64,000 nt of DNA from positions 62,001-126,000 of the forward strand of contig CAXTKD010000001.1 of assembly GCA_964244885.1 (NCBI GenBank), read 5' to 3'. The stretch's first letter is position 1. Each line of letters opens with the position of its first letter. Under the pieces are notes generated by a model, which saw nothing but the letters and a program-made list of their open reading frames with translations, did not search any database and was not told the origin of the DNA. This document shows, one piece after another, positions 8,436-17,280 of this stretch. A program made the position numbers and the translations under genes. Source of the DNA: CAXTKD01 sp964244885 (GTDB lineage: Bacteria > Pseudomonadota > Alphaproteobacteria > Sphingomonadales > Sphingomonadaceae).

Positions 8436-9119
8436 ATGATTGAGCTTCAGCATGTGGGCAAGAGCTATAAGCGTGGCAGTCAGAGCATTAACATCTTCTC
8501 AGATCTGTCTCTTGCGGTGCCCGCGGGGGACTTCGTTGCGGTCATGGGTCCGTCAGGCTCCGGCAAGACGACCATCCTGAACCTTCTCGGCGGCATAGAC
8601 AGACCGTCCGCTGGGCACGTTTCCATCGGTGGGGAGTCCATCGACGCGATGTCGGAGCGCCGGCTGGCAGATTGGCGCGCGTCGAATGTCGGGTTCATCT
8701 TTCAGTTCTACAATCTCATGCCGGTTCTCACCGCGGCACAGAACGTGGAGCTTCCCCTTCTGCTGACTTCGCTCAGCAAGGCCGAAAGAAAGAAAAACGT
8801 CGCAACCGTCCTCGAGCTGGTGGGGCTCAGCGACCGCGCCACCCATCGTCCGTCCGAGCTGTCGGGCGGGCAGCAACAGCGCGTCGCCATCGCTCGGGCT
8901 ATCGTCGCCGACCCTGGTTTGCTCCTGGCGGACGAACCCACCGGCGACTTGGACAGGAACACTGCCGGGGAGATTCTCGATCTCATGGGGCTTCTGAACC
9001 GCGAGCTTGGAAAGACGATCGTCATGGTCACCCATGACCCGGAGGCCGCCAAGCATGCGTCGAGGACGCTTCACCTCGACAAGGGCACCCTCGTCGAGGC
9101 GGACGGAGGTGCGGCGTGA
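8436..9119 (+). CDS. ABC transporter ATP-binding protein (MacB/LolD-type)
   Basis: A 227-residue ATPase subunit. Walker A is GPSGSGKT (residues 38-45). The signature is LSGGQQQR, Walker B is LLLADEPTGDLD, and the switch histidine is in VMVTHDP. It belongs to the class that pairs with FtsX-type permeases to drive export or lipoprotein/peptide release. It ends in a GTGA overlap with the first permease gene. It powers the exporter of the peptide cluster. Confidence 0.93.
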   Translation: MIELQHVGKSYKRGSQSINIFSDLSLAVPAGDFVAVMGPSGSGKTTILNLLGGIDRPSAGHVSIGGESIDAMSERRLADWRASNVGFIFQFYNLMPVLTAAQNVELPLLLTSLSKAERKKNVATVLELVGLSDRATHRPSELSGGQQQRVAIARAIVADPGLLLADEPTGDLDRNTAGEILDLMGLLNRELGKTIVMVTHDPEAAKHASRTLHLDKGTLVEADGGAA

Positions 9120-10273
9120 CGAGAGCCTCCCTGGTCCTCAAGGGGCTGACGCGACACAAGCTACGAGCAACTTTATTGGTCGTGTCGATCGCGTCCGCCT
9201 TCCTCCTCTTCGGCACGCTGTTCGCGGTCAAGGGGCTGCTCAGCGGCGAAGGCGTTTCTGGCCCTGCCGGGCTTCTGCTGGTTTCCAACCGCGTCAGCTT
9301 CACGCAGCCGCTACCCATCTCCTATGTCAACAAGATCGCCGCCCTGCCCGAGGTCGCCACGGTCAGCTATCAAACGTTGATTGCGGGCTACTACCGTGAG
9401 CCGAAAAACCCGCTCCTGATGCTTGCGGTCGATCCTGGTACTTTCTTCGCCGCGAAGTCGGACCTCGTCGTGTCGGATGCGGCCGCGAAACGTTTTTTCA
9501 GCGAGCGCCGGGGCGTGCTGGTGGGGGCCGCCCTCCTCAAAAGCCAAGGGTGGCACGTTGGCGATCATATCACGGTAAAAACGGGGCGGGCACTGCAGGC
9601 CGTCGGTCCCGACACCTGGGATTTCCGGATTGTCGGCAGCTTCGACGGGCGCAAGGCCCACGCTGAGACGCGCTTCCTGCTCCTCCAGTATGAATATCTG
9701 AACCAGGCTAGGGCACTGGCCAAGGACACGGTGGGAACGATCCTGGTGAGGGGTCGGAACACTAGTCAGACCGACCGGCTGGCGAAGCGTATTGACGATC
9801 AATTTCAAAACTCCGCTTCCGAAACCTCCACAGTCACCGAGGACGCTTTCGGGCGAGCCTTCATCAAGCAGTTGGGCGATATCGCGCTTATCGTCACGCT
9901 CGTGGTCGGAGCGGCTTTTGTGAGCATCGCGATGATCGTCGGCAATACGATGATGATGTCGATTCGCGAGCGCACCAGGGAGATCGCGATTCTCAAAGTG
10001 CTCGGCTTCACGCCGGCGAGTGTCATGCGTCTCATACTCGCTGAGACGGCGCTGCTGTCATTCCTCGGAGGCTTGCTCGGGCTGCTCCTTGCCAGCGGGG
10101 TGGTCGCCGGCCTGAGGGCGGCGCCCGGAGGCTCGTTCGCTAACCTCCATCTTTCCGGGGGTACCGTTAGCAGGGGCGTCGCTCTGATGCTCGTCCTAGC
10201 TGTGCTGACCGGAGCGTTGCCCGCCGCGATGGCAATGCGAATGTCCATTGTCCGCGCGTTCGGGAGACTCTGA
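9116..10273 (+). CDS. FtsX-family ABC permease, first subunit
   Basis: A 385-residue MacB-type permease. One transmembrane helix near the N-terminus (about residues 15-38) is followed by a large periplasmic domain (about 40-255). Three C-terminal helices follow, including the FtsX-type motif VGNTMMMSIRERTREIAILK. It starts with GTG overlapping the ATPase stop and ends with TGATG overlap to the second permease, so the four exporter genes are translationally coupled. Two different permease subunits suggest a heterodimeric transporter. Confidence 0.9.
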   Translation: MTRASLVLKGLTRHKLRATLLVVSIASAFLLFGTLFAVKGLLSGEGVSGPAGLLLVSNRVSFTQPLPISYVNKIAALPEVATVSYQTLIAGYYREPKNPLLMLAVDPGTFFAAKSDLVVSDAAAKRFFSERRGVLVGAALLKSQGWHVGDHITVKTGRALQAVGPDTWDFRIVGSFDGRKAHAETRFLLLQYEYLNQARALAKDTVGTILVRGRNTSQTDRLAKRIDDQFQNSASETSTVTEDAFGRAFIKQLGDIALIVTLVVGAAFVSIAMIVGNTMMMSIRERTREIAILKVLGFTPASVMRLILAETALLSFLGGLLGLLLASGVVAGLRAAPGGSFANLHLSGGTVSRGVALMLVLAVLTGALPAAMAMRMSIVRAFGRL

Positions 10274-11457
10274 TGACACGCATAAGGGAAACCGCCGCCT
10301 GCGTGCGGCTTGGCATGCTGTCGCTCACGAAACGCTGGGGAACCACGCTCACCACAATTGCGTCGGTCGGACTTGTCACCTTGGTCCTGATTGCCTTCCT
10401 CGCAATGGCCGCGGGATTTCAGCGGACGATCGCGGGAGGCGGATCGAAGGAGGTTGCCATCGCGCTCCAACGCGGCGCGACGGCGGAAATATCGAGCGTG
10501 ATCTCGCGCGAAGAGGCTGAACTGATCAGGGAGGCACCGGGCATCGCCCGCGTTGACGGACAGCCAGCGGTATCAGGGGAGATTCTGACGGTCGCCTCGC
10601 TGCCGAAGCGCTCTGATGGTTCGCCCGCGAGCGTCGCGCTACGAGGAATGGATATTTCCGGCATCGCGATACGGGACGCCGTCAAGATCACCGAGGGACG
10701 CTCGTTCCGCGCCGGGACGAACGAGGTCGTGGTGGGACGGGAGGCCTTCCAGGAATATGCGGGTCTCCGACTGGGGCAAGTCGTCCGTCTGAGCGGCAAC
10801 GCTTGGCGGATCGTTGGGGTGTTCGACGTCGACGGCAGCAGCGCCCTCTCGTCCGAAATCTGGGGTTCGTTGCCGGTGATACAGGCGGCAACGAACCGTG
10901 GAAGCACCGTGCAGTCGCTTCGTGTGAGGCTCGACAGCCCCGCCTCCCTCGCCAAGCTTCAGCGCTTCACCGTCGCGGATCCCCGTTTGACAGTCGAGCT
11001 GCGTCCAGAATCAGAATTTTTCGCGAATCAGGCGAAGAGCACGACGGACTTCATTCAACGCCTCGGCTGGCCGCTCGCCATCTGCATGGCGGTCGGCGCC
11101 CTCGCGGGCACGCTTAACGCCATGTATTCTGCGATGGCCGCTCGGGCGCGGGAGACCGCGACGCTCCGCACGATCGGCTTTTCCCGCACGTCCACGTTCA
11201 TTGCCGCGCTCTTCGAAAGTGTCGTCATCTGCGCGACGGGCGCGCTTCTCGGCGCGATCGTAGCGTGGCTGGTCTTCGACGGCTTCACAGCCTCCACCCT
11301 GGGAAAGAGCTTCACCCAGGTTGTTTTCTCGTTCGACGTCACCGGCGGCATGGTTCTGAAGGCCGCGTTGCTTGCGATCGCAATCGGCGTGGCGGGGGGA
11401 GGGCCACCGGCGGTTCGAGCAAGCAGGGCGCCAATCCTCGATGCGCTTAGGGCATGA
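10273..11457 (+). CDS. FtsX-family ABC permease, second subunit
   Basis: A 394-residue permease with the same plan as the preceding gene: an N-terminal helix (TLTTIASVGLVTLVLIAFLA), a periplasmic domain and three C-terminal helices with MYSAMAARARETATLRTIGF. It overlaps the first permease by one base. It is the last gene of the peptide cluster; no terminator hairpin is obvious directly after it. Its partner subunit shares little sequence, so a heteromeric pore is likely. Confidence 0.9.
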   Translation: MTRIRETAACVRLGMLSLTKRWGTTLTTIASVGLVTLVLIAFLAMAAGFQRTIAGGGSKEVAIALQRGATAEISSVISREEAELIREAPGIARVDGQPAVSGEILTVASLPKRSDGSPASVALRGMDISGIAIRDAVKITEGRSFRAGTNEVVVGREAFQEYAGLRLGQVVRLSGNAWRIVGVFDVDGSSALSSEIWGSLPVIQAATNRGSTVQSLRVRLDSPASLAKLQRFTVADPRLTVELRPESEFFANQAKSTTDFIQRLGWPLAICMAVGALAGTLNAMYSAMAARARETATLRTIGFSRTSTFIAALFESVVICATGALLGAIVAWLVFDGFTASTLGKSFTQVVFSFDVTGGMVLKAALLAIAIGVAGGGPPAVRASRAPILDALRA

Positions 11458-11694
11458 GCGTTGCGCCACTGAATATACCAGTCCCACACACCCGGAAACA
11501 CGAGCAGGCCAAAGCTTGGATAGAGCGACGACGTAGCCGCCGACGGCACCAACGGCGTGCGCTGCAAGGGCCAGAACATCAGTCCGAAGTGCTCTATTCG
11601 CTAAGAGGCGGTGTATTCACCCCAGACGCAGCTGCGACTAAGACCATCTCGGCGGCCTCGGAAAGTCAGGTGGCGCGAAGAGCTTGCCCTTGGC
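11458..11694. other. Intergenic stretch after the exporter, nothing recognised
   Basis: I see no convincing gene. A minus-strand open frame reads YPSFGLLVFPGVWDWYIQW, which looks protein-like but runs antisense into the permease gene. It may be the tail of a lost membrane-protein gene. The structured repeat begins at 11695. Confidence 0.35.
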
Positions 11695-11873
11695 CCGCCG
11701 CGGCGGGCCAAGAAGCGAGCGACGCCCACACCGCCTTGCCGGCCGACGGCCGGCGCCAGCGTCAGCGCGAACGCGCTGGCCGGTTCGCGGTCAGCGATTG
11801 CGAGACGCCAATGATCGTCACCGAATGGTCGAGACCGCTACGGCGGGCTCGGTGGAGCAGCAAGCTTAGCGGC
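11695..11873. repeat. Structured repeat, copy A
   Basis: This 179-bp sequence is clearly related to 39315-39492 (roughly three quarters identical by eye over its length). Four hairpins occur in the same order in both: GGCCCGCC/GGCGGGCC (11692-11709), GCCGGCC-GAC-GGCCGGC (11738-11754), CAGCGCG-AA-CGCGCTG (11763-11778) and GCGGT-CAGCG-ATTGC (11787-11801). Several stems differ from copy B by paired or G-U-compatible changes, which points to conserved RNA or single-stranded DNA structure. No protein is shared. Function unknown. Confidence 0.6.
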
Positions 11874-11935
11874 TGAGGAACAGAGCGCCGATGCGGGGCC
11901 AGGCAACCAGGTGCCGCCTCTTGAGAAGAGGCTCT

Positions 11936-12343
11936 TTATGCGCGCGCTCGGGTGAACCAGCCAGCCGCTGATGCGCGGAACAGGCAGCTGACCGCAGCAA
12001 CTTTTAAAAGCTCGGCGAAAGCGGCAATCCAGAACACCGGCCGGGTGATGACGTCGACATCCCTGAAACCCCTCGCGGCAAAGCCGATGACCGCCAGAAC
12101 GACCAGAACGGTCATGATCCATCTTGCGACGTTGCTTCGCTTTCTGGCTACGAAATACCAGAGGATCACACCAATAAGTGGAGACAGGACACTGACACCA
12201 AGGATGACGGCCGGACTAGGCTGCAGCCCCTTCGAAGCCAGCATCGTCGGCGGTTCGCGCAGCCGCCAAAGGTTGTTGACCAAATCTATGGCGAGCGCGG
12301 TGAAAAGGGCGCGCTGGAACCAGACGATGGATTTCAGTCCCAA
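11936..12343 (-). CDS. Small hypothetical membrane protein
   Basis: A 135-residue protein with about four hydrophobic helices (for example VILGVSVLSPLIGVILWYFV and WIMTVLVVLAVIGFAARG). It begins with TTG preceded by GTGGAGTAAAGG, a reasonable ribosome site. Composition looks like a real membrane protein (N-terminus GLKSIVWFQRALFTALAIDL). I recognise no family. It stands alone between the structured repeat and a degenerate region, so it may be a leftover of a larger locus. Confidence 0.6.
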   Translation of the reverse strand: MGLKSIVWFQRALFTALAIDLVNNLWRLREPPTMLASKGLQPSPAVILGVSVLSPLIGVILWYFVARKRSNVARWIMTVLVVLAVIGFAARGFRDVDVITRPVFWIAAFAELLKVAAVSCLFRASAAGWFTRARA

Positions 12344-13138
12344 CCTTTACTCCACAATGCTTCGACCCGAATGCCGGGGCGACAACCATGACGTTAGTCA
12401 ACCCGAGAACGTTCGCAACTGAGACGAAAGCTGAAAGGCTCCTATGCTCCCGGCGCGGTTGTTCCCAAGCGATTTCCGCGAGCGCGACTATCCCAACAGG
12501 CTTGGAAGAACAACGAGCAGGGCCAAGCGACAGCCAAGATAACGATCGCGCCCGACGGGAAAGCCACGGGGTGCGAGATCTTGGAGCCCACCGGGTCCGA
12601 CATTGTGGACCGCGCGACATGCGCGGTCAGCATGAAGCTACCGGTTTGAGCCGCTGCGCGATGGGGCCGGGCAACCGGTCTCAGCCATCACGCAGCAGAC
12701 AATAAGCTGGGTGACCGATCGGCCCTGCCGGCTGAAGCGCATGCCGAAATGGCCCGTGTGCATCCAGCGCGAGCCGCGCAAGCCGCCGCGCTTCTTTTAA
12801 GCAGCTAGCCCGGGCCATCGCCCGACTGTTCACCGCTACGGCGCTACCGCGCGAGGGCTCGGCTCGCTTGCCGAGGATCCGATGCCATTTCGAGCCGACC
12901 GGGATCGGAAGGTCTCTCTCGACATAGCCAACCATCTTGGCGCCGGCCGGCACATCCTGCGGCATCCCGGCGAAAGGACAACGCTACAGCATCCCTCTGA
13001 ATATAGGACGATAATCTGAGGCGTTTTCCTCTGTGCAGGAGTTGTGCAGATATTTTTATTTCGTCGACCCCAAAAGGGCAGAATGTCGTAGGCTTGGTTT
13101 GGCATCGGCGCAGTCGCTCCCTTTCGGTGGCGTAGCCG
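12344..13138. other. Degenerate region, no intact gene
   Basis: About 0.8 kb with only short, low-complexity open frames on both strands and no consistent coding signal. It precedes an IS630-type transposase remnant, so it may be decayed insertion-sequence DNA. A minus-strand fragment reading VAFPSGAIVILAVAWPC near 12520 looks membrane-like but is short. Confidence 0.4.
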
Positions 13139-13384
13139 TTGAGGGCGGGTACAGCAATCGGAGGCGGCCCCTCCTTCCTCGCAGCACTCCGCTGCGATCG
13201 GATTGATGCCATGCGTGCTCGAAAAGCCGTCAACGGTCAGAGCTTCACTGACTATGTCAAGCAGTTCCTCGTGCCGACACTCTTGCCCGGCGACGTTTTG
13301 ATCATGGACAATCTGAGCAGTCACAAACCGCCCGCGCGAGTATGCGCAGTCGGGGCCCAATCGGGCAATACAGAGGCCCGCTGA
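13139..13384 (+). pseudogene. IS630-family transposase remnant
   Basis: The translated stretch FLAALRCDRIDAM, QSFTDYVKQFLVPTLLPGD and VLIMDNLSSHK matches the central DDE region of IS630-family transposases, including the aspartate-asparagine motif. Both ends are missing: the upstream part is out of frame, and the sequence becomes unrelated after SSHK. Only about 65 residues of a protein that normally exceeds 300 remain. No terminal inverted repeats were found. It is a dead fragment. Confidence 0.75.
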
Positions 13385-13462
13385 CGTGCGGTAGTAATGA
13401 CACTTGATCAAAGTGCTCTCGGCTGGATGCGCGGCGGCCAGTTCTTCCCTGCCACGCCGATC

Positions 13463-14230
13463 TCAAGCCGCCTCACGTGGGTGCCGCCCGGCGCGCTGCG
13501 GCAGCAGCAGGATGCCGGCAAGGATGGCGACGGCGAGGACCGCCGAGGCGAGCGGGCGACTGAAGTTCAGGCCGCCGTGGTCGATCGGTTTGTCGAGGAA
13601 ATCGCCGACCGTCGCGCCGAGCGGGCGGGTGAGGATGAAGGCGGCCCAGAACAGCGCGACGCGGCTGACGCCCGCCCAGAAGTAGAGCGCCGCCAGCACT
13701 GCGAGCCCCGCGCCGAACACCGCAGCCGCGCCGAGGTAGCCGAGGCCGCTGGTGTCGGCCATCCAGTCGCCGAGCGCTGTGCCGAGCGTTTGCGAGAAGG
13801 TGATGGTGAGCCAGTAGAAGAGTTCGGCCCTGGGCTCGCGGACGCTGTCGACCGACACGGTGCCGAGCGTCGCCTTCCACGCGGCGAGGGACGCGACGAC
13901 GAGCGCCAGCAGAAGCGCCGAGCCGCCGGTGTAGCCGATGCCGAGCGACCGCGTGGCGAAGTCCGCCATCGTCGTGCCGGCGGTGGTCGAGGCGATTATC
14001 GTCGCCCAGTAGAGGAAGGGATAGAAGGCGCGCGCCCGCACTTGAAGCCAGACGAGCACGACGAGGACCGACAGAAAAAGCGCGGTTCCCGCGAGATAGC
14101 CCCAGTCCATCGTCATCGTCACGGTGTCGCCCGCAGTCTCGCCAAGCGTCGTCGCGAGGATCTTGATGATCCAAAAGCCCAGCGTGATCGCCGGCACTTT
14201 CGACAGCATCTCGCGCGTGTCTTGCGTCAT
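13463..14230 (-). CDS. COG4705-type membrane protein with DUF347 repeats
   Basis: A 255-residue multi-span inner-membrane protein with four internal repeats, each with a similar polar helix motif: LATTLGETAGD, IASTTAGTTMAD, FSQTLGTALGD and LTRPLGATVGD. This is the hallmark of the uncharacterised DUF347 family. AGGAG precedes the ATG. It is the last gene of a three-gene minus-strand operon with an outer-membrane protein and a beta-propeller protein. Its function is unknown; the repeats with conserved acidic residues suggest ion handling, but that is speculation. Confidence 0.85.
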   Translation of the reverse strand: MTQDTREMLSKVPAITLGFWIIKILATTLGETAGDTVTMTMDWGYLAGTALFLSVLVVLVWLQVRARAFYPFLYWATIIASTTAGTTMADFATRSLGIGYTGGSALLLALVVASLAAWKATLGTVSVDSVREPRAELFYWLTITFSQTLGTALGDWMADTSGLGYLGAAAVFGAGLAVLAALYFWAGVSRVALFWAAFILTRPLGATVGDFLDKPIDHGGLNFSRPLASAVLAVAILAGILLLPQRAGRHPREAA

Positions 14231-14240
14231 CCGTGGCTCC

Positions 14241-14960
14241 TCAAAAGAAAATGGCTAGAGCGGCGTATGCGTTGAATGCCCCGCCCCTGTGGTGGTGGAC
14301 GATGCCCGGCCCCCCCGACCACAGCAAGGCGAACGGCCCGCCGAGCTTGTAGATGCCGCCAGCGTTGACCGAGACGTAGTTGCGCGCATCGTCGGCGTCG
14401 CGCCCGCGGCTGGCGATCTCGCCGCCGAGGGACAGCCGCTCGCTGATCTCGCGGGTCAGAGCGACGCCGCCCTGCCAATAGTCGCGATTGCCTGCCCCCG
14501 GATTGATCGCATAGCCGCCGCCGCCGAACAGCGACCATTTGCCGAAGTCCTTCTGCCCCCAGACGGGAAGCAGGAAGGCAGTCTTGCCCGAGCCGAAGCG
14601 GCGGCTCGCGGTCGGCAGGATCACGCGGGGGAAGATCGCGAACGACAGGCCTGCGTCCTCGCGGTGCAGGAAACGGTATTTGACGCCAAGCTCGAGGTCG
14701 CCCGCGCCGGCGTGCGTGCCACCGTCCCGCTGAACGTTCAGTGGGACGGTGGCGGTAAGCTGCACGTCCGTGATCGGTCCGTAATTGAGATCGAAGCCGG
14801 TCGCGCCGTCGAATTGCTTCACCGTGCCGCCAGCGGTGGCGAAACCGTAGATTTCCCAGTGTCCGGTGTCGGTCGGCTCGGGGTCGTCGGTGGCGTAGGG
14901 CGGACCGGCGAGCGTGGGCGTGGCCAACAGCAGCGCGGCGAGGACCAGCGGACGGCGCAC
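14241..14960 (-). CDS. Outer-membrane transporter-like protein
   Basis: A 239-residue exported protein with a signal peptide (PLVLAALLLATPTLA). Amphipathic beta-strands and many aromatic/glycine motifs (GDLELGVKYRFL, YWQGGVALTREI, C-terminal YAALAIFF) indicate an outer-membrane beta-barrel of the 'transporter/phenol-degradation MetA' type. The terminal Phe is typical of barrel proteins. It uses a GTG start 3 bp after the propeller gene and ends 10 bp before the DUF347 gene. Confidence 0.75.
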   Translation of the reverse strand: MRRPLVLAALLLATPTLAGPPYATDDPEPTDTGHWEIYGFATAGGTVKQFDGATGFDLNYGPITDVQLTATVPLNVQRDGGTHAGAGDLELGVKYRFLHREDAGLSFAIFPRVILPTASRRFGSGKTAFLLPVWGQKDFGKWSLFGGGGYAINPGAGNRDYWQGGVALTREISERLSLGGEIASRGRDADDARNYVSVNAGGIYKLGGPFALLWSGGPGIVHHHRGGAFNAYAALAIFF

Positions 14961-14963
14961 GAC

Positions 14964-15965
14964 CTAGCGCGCCTCGCCCGGTGCTACGACAAGGACCTTG
15001 AAGCTGCCGGGGGCCAGGAGCGAACGTCCGGTCCCGGTGGCGGGCAGGTATTTGGCGGAAGGCAGATAGAGCCGGCCCGTCGAGGGATCGAGCGCGATCG
15101 TCCGCGCGCCTCTGGCGGTGGGGACAACCGAGACGACATGCGGGCTGGGCCTGAGCGCGATGATCGACAGCGTGCCGTCGCCGCCCGAGGGGATGAAGGC
15201 AAGGTGGCGCTCCGCGTCATAGGCGGCGCCGTCCGGCCCGGGACCCACCTTGACGCTCGCAATCTGTCGTCCGTCGGGCGCCGAGACGATCGCCACGCCG
15301 TTGGCGCAGGCGGAGATAATTTCGCGCATATCCGGCGCGTAGGCGATTCCGGTCGGGCCGTCGCAGCCCTTCAGCGGGAGGCGGGCGACAACCTTCCGGC
15401 TTCGCGTGTCGAGCACCGCGACCTCGTTCCTGTCCTCGACGTTGACGTAGAGCTGGCCCTCGCCATTGCTCGCGCCGAGCTCGAGCGAACCGCCGACGGC
15501 GATCGTCGCCACAACCTTTGGGGCAAGCGGATCGACCACGTCGATCTCGCCCGAGCCCGGGGCCATGACCCAGGCGGTCCTGGTGAGCGGGTCCCACGCC
15601 ACGGCGTCGGGCTTGGTTCCGGTGTGGAGCGTCGCGATCACGCGGCCTGTTACGCCGTCGAACAGCGTCGCGCTGTTGTCGGAACCGCTGGTCGACAGGA
15701 CCTGCGTCGTGCCTGGGATCACCATCGCGTCGTGGCCGTGGTTGCTTTGCACGATGCCCGCCCGCACCTTGCTCGTCGCGAGGTCGATCGCCGAGACGCC
15801 AGCGCTCCGCGCGATGTAGAGCCGGTGCGCGGCAGGGTCGACCGACAGCAGGTCCCAGCCGCCATCGGGGCCGTCGATCGTCGAGACGACGGAATAGGGC
15901 GGGGCGGCAGCGGTGACGACGCTGGCAGACATAAGGGCGGCAAGGCAGATCGGGAGCCGGCGCAT
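14964..15965 (-). CDS. YncE-like YVTN beta-propeller protein
   Basis: A 333-residue exported protein. It has a signal peptide (MRRLPICLAALMSASVVTAA) followed by about six to seven propeller blades with repeats such as RLYIARSAGVSAIDLATSKV and GQLYVNVEDRNEVAVLDTRS. YVTN/YncE propellers are periplasmic and act as binding scaffolds, sometimes in metal or quinoprotein systems. A strong AGGAGG site precedes the ATG. It is the first gene of the operon with the outer-membrane and DUF347 proteins. The ligand is unknown. Confidence 0.85.
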   Translation of the reverse strand: MRRLPICLAALMSASVVTAAAPPYSVVSTIDGPDGGWDLLSVDPAAHRLYIARSAGVSAIDLATSKVRAGIVQSNHGHDAMVIPGTTQVLSTSGSDNSATLFDGVTGRVIATLHTGTKPDAVAWDPLTRTAWVMAPGSGEIDVVDPLAPKVVATIAVGGSLELGASNGEGQLYVNVEDRNEVAVLDTRSRKVVARLPLKGCDGPTGIAYAPDMREIISACANGVAIVSAPDGRQIASVKVGPGPDGAAYDAERHLAFIPSGGDGTLSIIALRPSPHVVSVVPTARGARTIALDPSTGRLYLPSAKYLPATGTGRSLLAPGSFKVLVVAPGEAR

Positions 15966-16131
15966 AGAAAAGCCTCCTGAGAAATCAAGGGCGTTGTCTC
16001 CCTCATAGCTAGGCGTGCCAAAAGAGCCGCTTCGCCCGATTTAGGCTCCCTTGTTGATGTCAGACTACCTGAGATTGTTTCAATAACGTCTTCTCCAGCC
16101 ACGCGGGCCGGATGCGAGCCATGCGCGTCGA

Positions 16132-17163
16132 TCAGGCACCGGTCGCCGTCAGCGAATAGGATGCGGTGTAGCCGACGTGGTCGGAAAGCATCGCGCCGGT
16201 CCGGTCTCGGCCAAACGGTGCGGACAAAGCTGTGACTCCGATCGCCACGGCGCGGCCAGGCGAAAAGAACTGCCAGTCGCGGCCGCGCATGAGGCTGAAC
16301 TGGATGTCGGCGTGGTTGTCCCGGTGGCACGCTGGGCTCGACATGCAGGTGTCGAGCGAGACGCTGACCGGCCGCGCCGTCCGCCATGCGGCGGCGCTTC
16401 GGATGAGGTAGGTGCGGCGGTCGACCCGGTGGCCGGCGTTAAAATCGCCCGCGAAGACCAAGGGACTATCGGCCGGCACCACCGCGCGGACAAACTGCCC
16501 GAGGGCATCCAACTGCCGCTGGTAGGCATAGAGCGACCGCGAGAAGCCGACATGGGCGGCGGCGCGCGAATTGAGGTGCGTGGCGACGATCACCACCGGC
16601 GAGGGGGAGCCCGGCACGCGGATGCTGACGGCGAGCACGCCCTTGTTGGCAAGGCAATCGAAGCCCGCGCAGGCATAGGACGGGAACGCCATCCGTCGGA
16701 CGCTCTCGATCGGATAGTCGGAGGCGATGCGAAGGCCGCTGTCCAGCCACTTGCCCTCGCGCTCGCCGCGAAGCGCGCTGGCGTTCGAAGCGAACGCCCG
16801 GTCCGCTGCGGTCAGCGCGCGCGCGCCGCCGTCCGCCGCCGCCGGACCGTCGGCGATATAGCGATATCCCGCGTCGGTCGCGATCCGCTTCGCCTCGGGC
16901 GTGAAGGCCTCCTGAAGCACGATCACGTGGGGCTGGAGGCCTTTCGAGCGGAGCGCGTTCAGCGATGCCGACATGTGGGTGAAGTTCACATCGCGCCACA
17001 GCCTCACCGGCCAGGGCAGGCCCTCGACATTATAGGTCAGGACGGAGAGCCCGACCCTGGGGGCGACAGGACGCGGAGCCGCTGCTGCGGCGCTCGTGGC
17101 GACGGCGGCAAGCAGCAGGCCCGTGACAGCGTGTGCGAGGATCGAATTTCGGTTGCCGGTCAT
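16132..17163 (-). CDS. Secreted endonuclease/exonuclease/phosphatase (EEP) family phosphodiesterase
   Basis: A 343-residue protein with a signal peptide (HAVTGLLLAAVATSAAAAA) and the EEP fold motifs TYNVEGLPWP, VLQEAF, ATHLNSR, AGDFNAGH and LSDHVGY in order. These carry the metal- and phosphate-binding Asn, Glu, His and Asp residues. The family includes sphingomyelinases, DNases and inositol phosphatases. A secreted form near lipid/glycan genes makes a phospholipid- or sphingolipid-directed activity plausible, but the substrate is not shown by the sequence. AGGAG lies 9 bp before the chosen ATG. Confidence 0.85.
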   Translation of the reverse strand: MTGNRNSILAHAVTGLLLAAVATSAAAAAPRPVAPRVGLSVLTYNVEGLPWPVRLWRDVNFTHMSASLNALRSKGLQPHVIVLQEAFTPEAKRIATDAGYRYIADGPAAADGGARALTAADRAFASNASALRGEREGKWLDSGLRIASDYPIESVRRMAFPSYACAGFDCLANKGVLAVSIRVPGSPSPVVIVATHLNSRAAAHVGFSRSLYAYQRQLDALGQFVRAVVPADSPLVFAGDFNAGHRVDRRTYLIRSAAAWRTARPVSVSLDTCMSSPACHRDNHADIQFSLMRGRDWQFFSPGRAVAIGVTALSAPFGRDRTGAMLSDHVGYTASYSLTATGA

Positions 17164-17280
17164 GTCCGTGGCTCTCCTCATCTTTCGAATTAGACGCCGC
17201 CCGGGGCACACCGCCTCAGCCGCGACATTTTTTACCGGTGGGACCTGCGGTGCCCGGCGCGCCGCGGCGTCTTCTGAACG

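Noticed and set aside
12836..13411. 191-codon minus-strand open frame with many cysteines
   Set aside because: It is antisense to the IS630-type transposase remnant, which explains its composition.
13397..14275. 292-codon plus-strand open frame
   Set aside because: Arg/Glu/Asp-rich shadow of the DUF347 membrane protein.
14289..15980. 563-codon plus-strand open frame
   Set aside because: Shadow of the outer-membrane and beta-propeller genes; no domain pattern.
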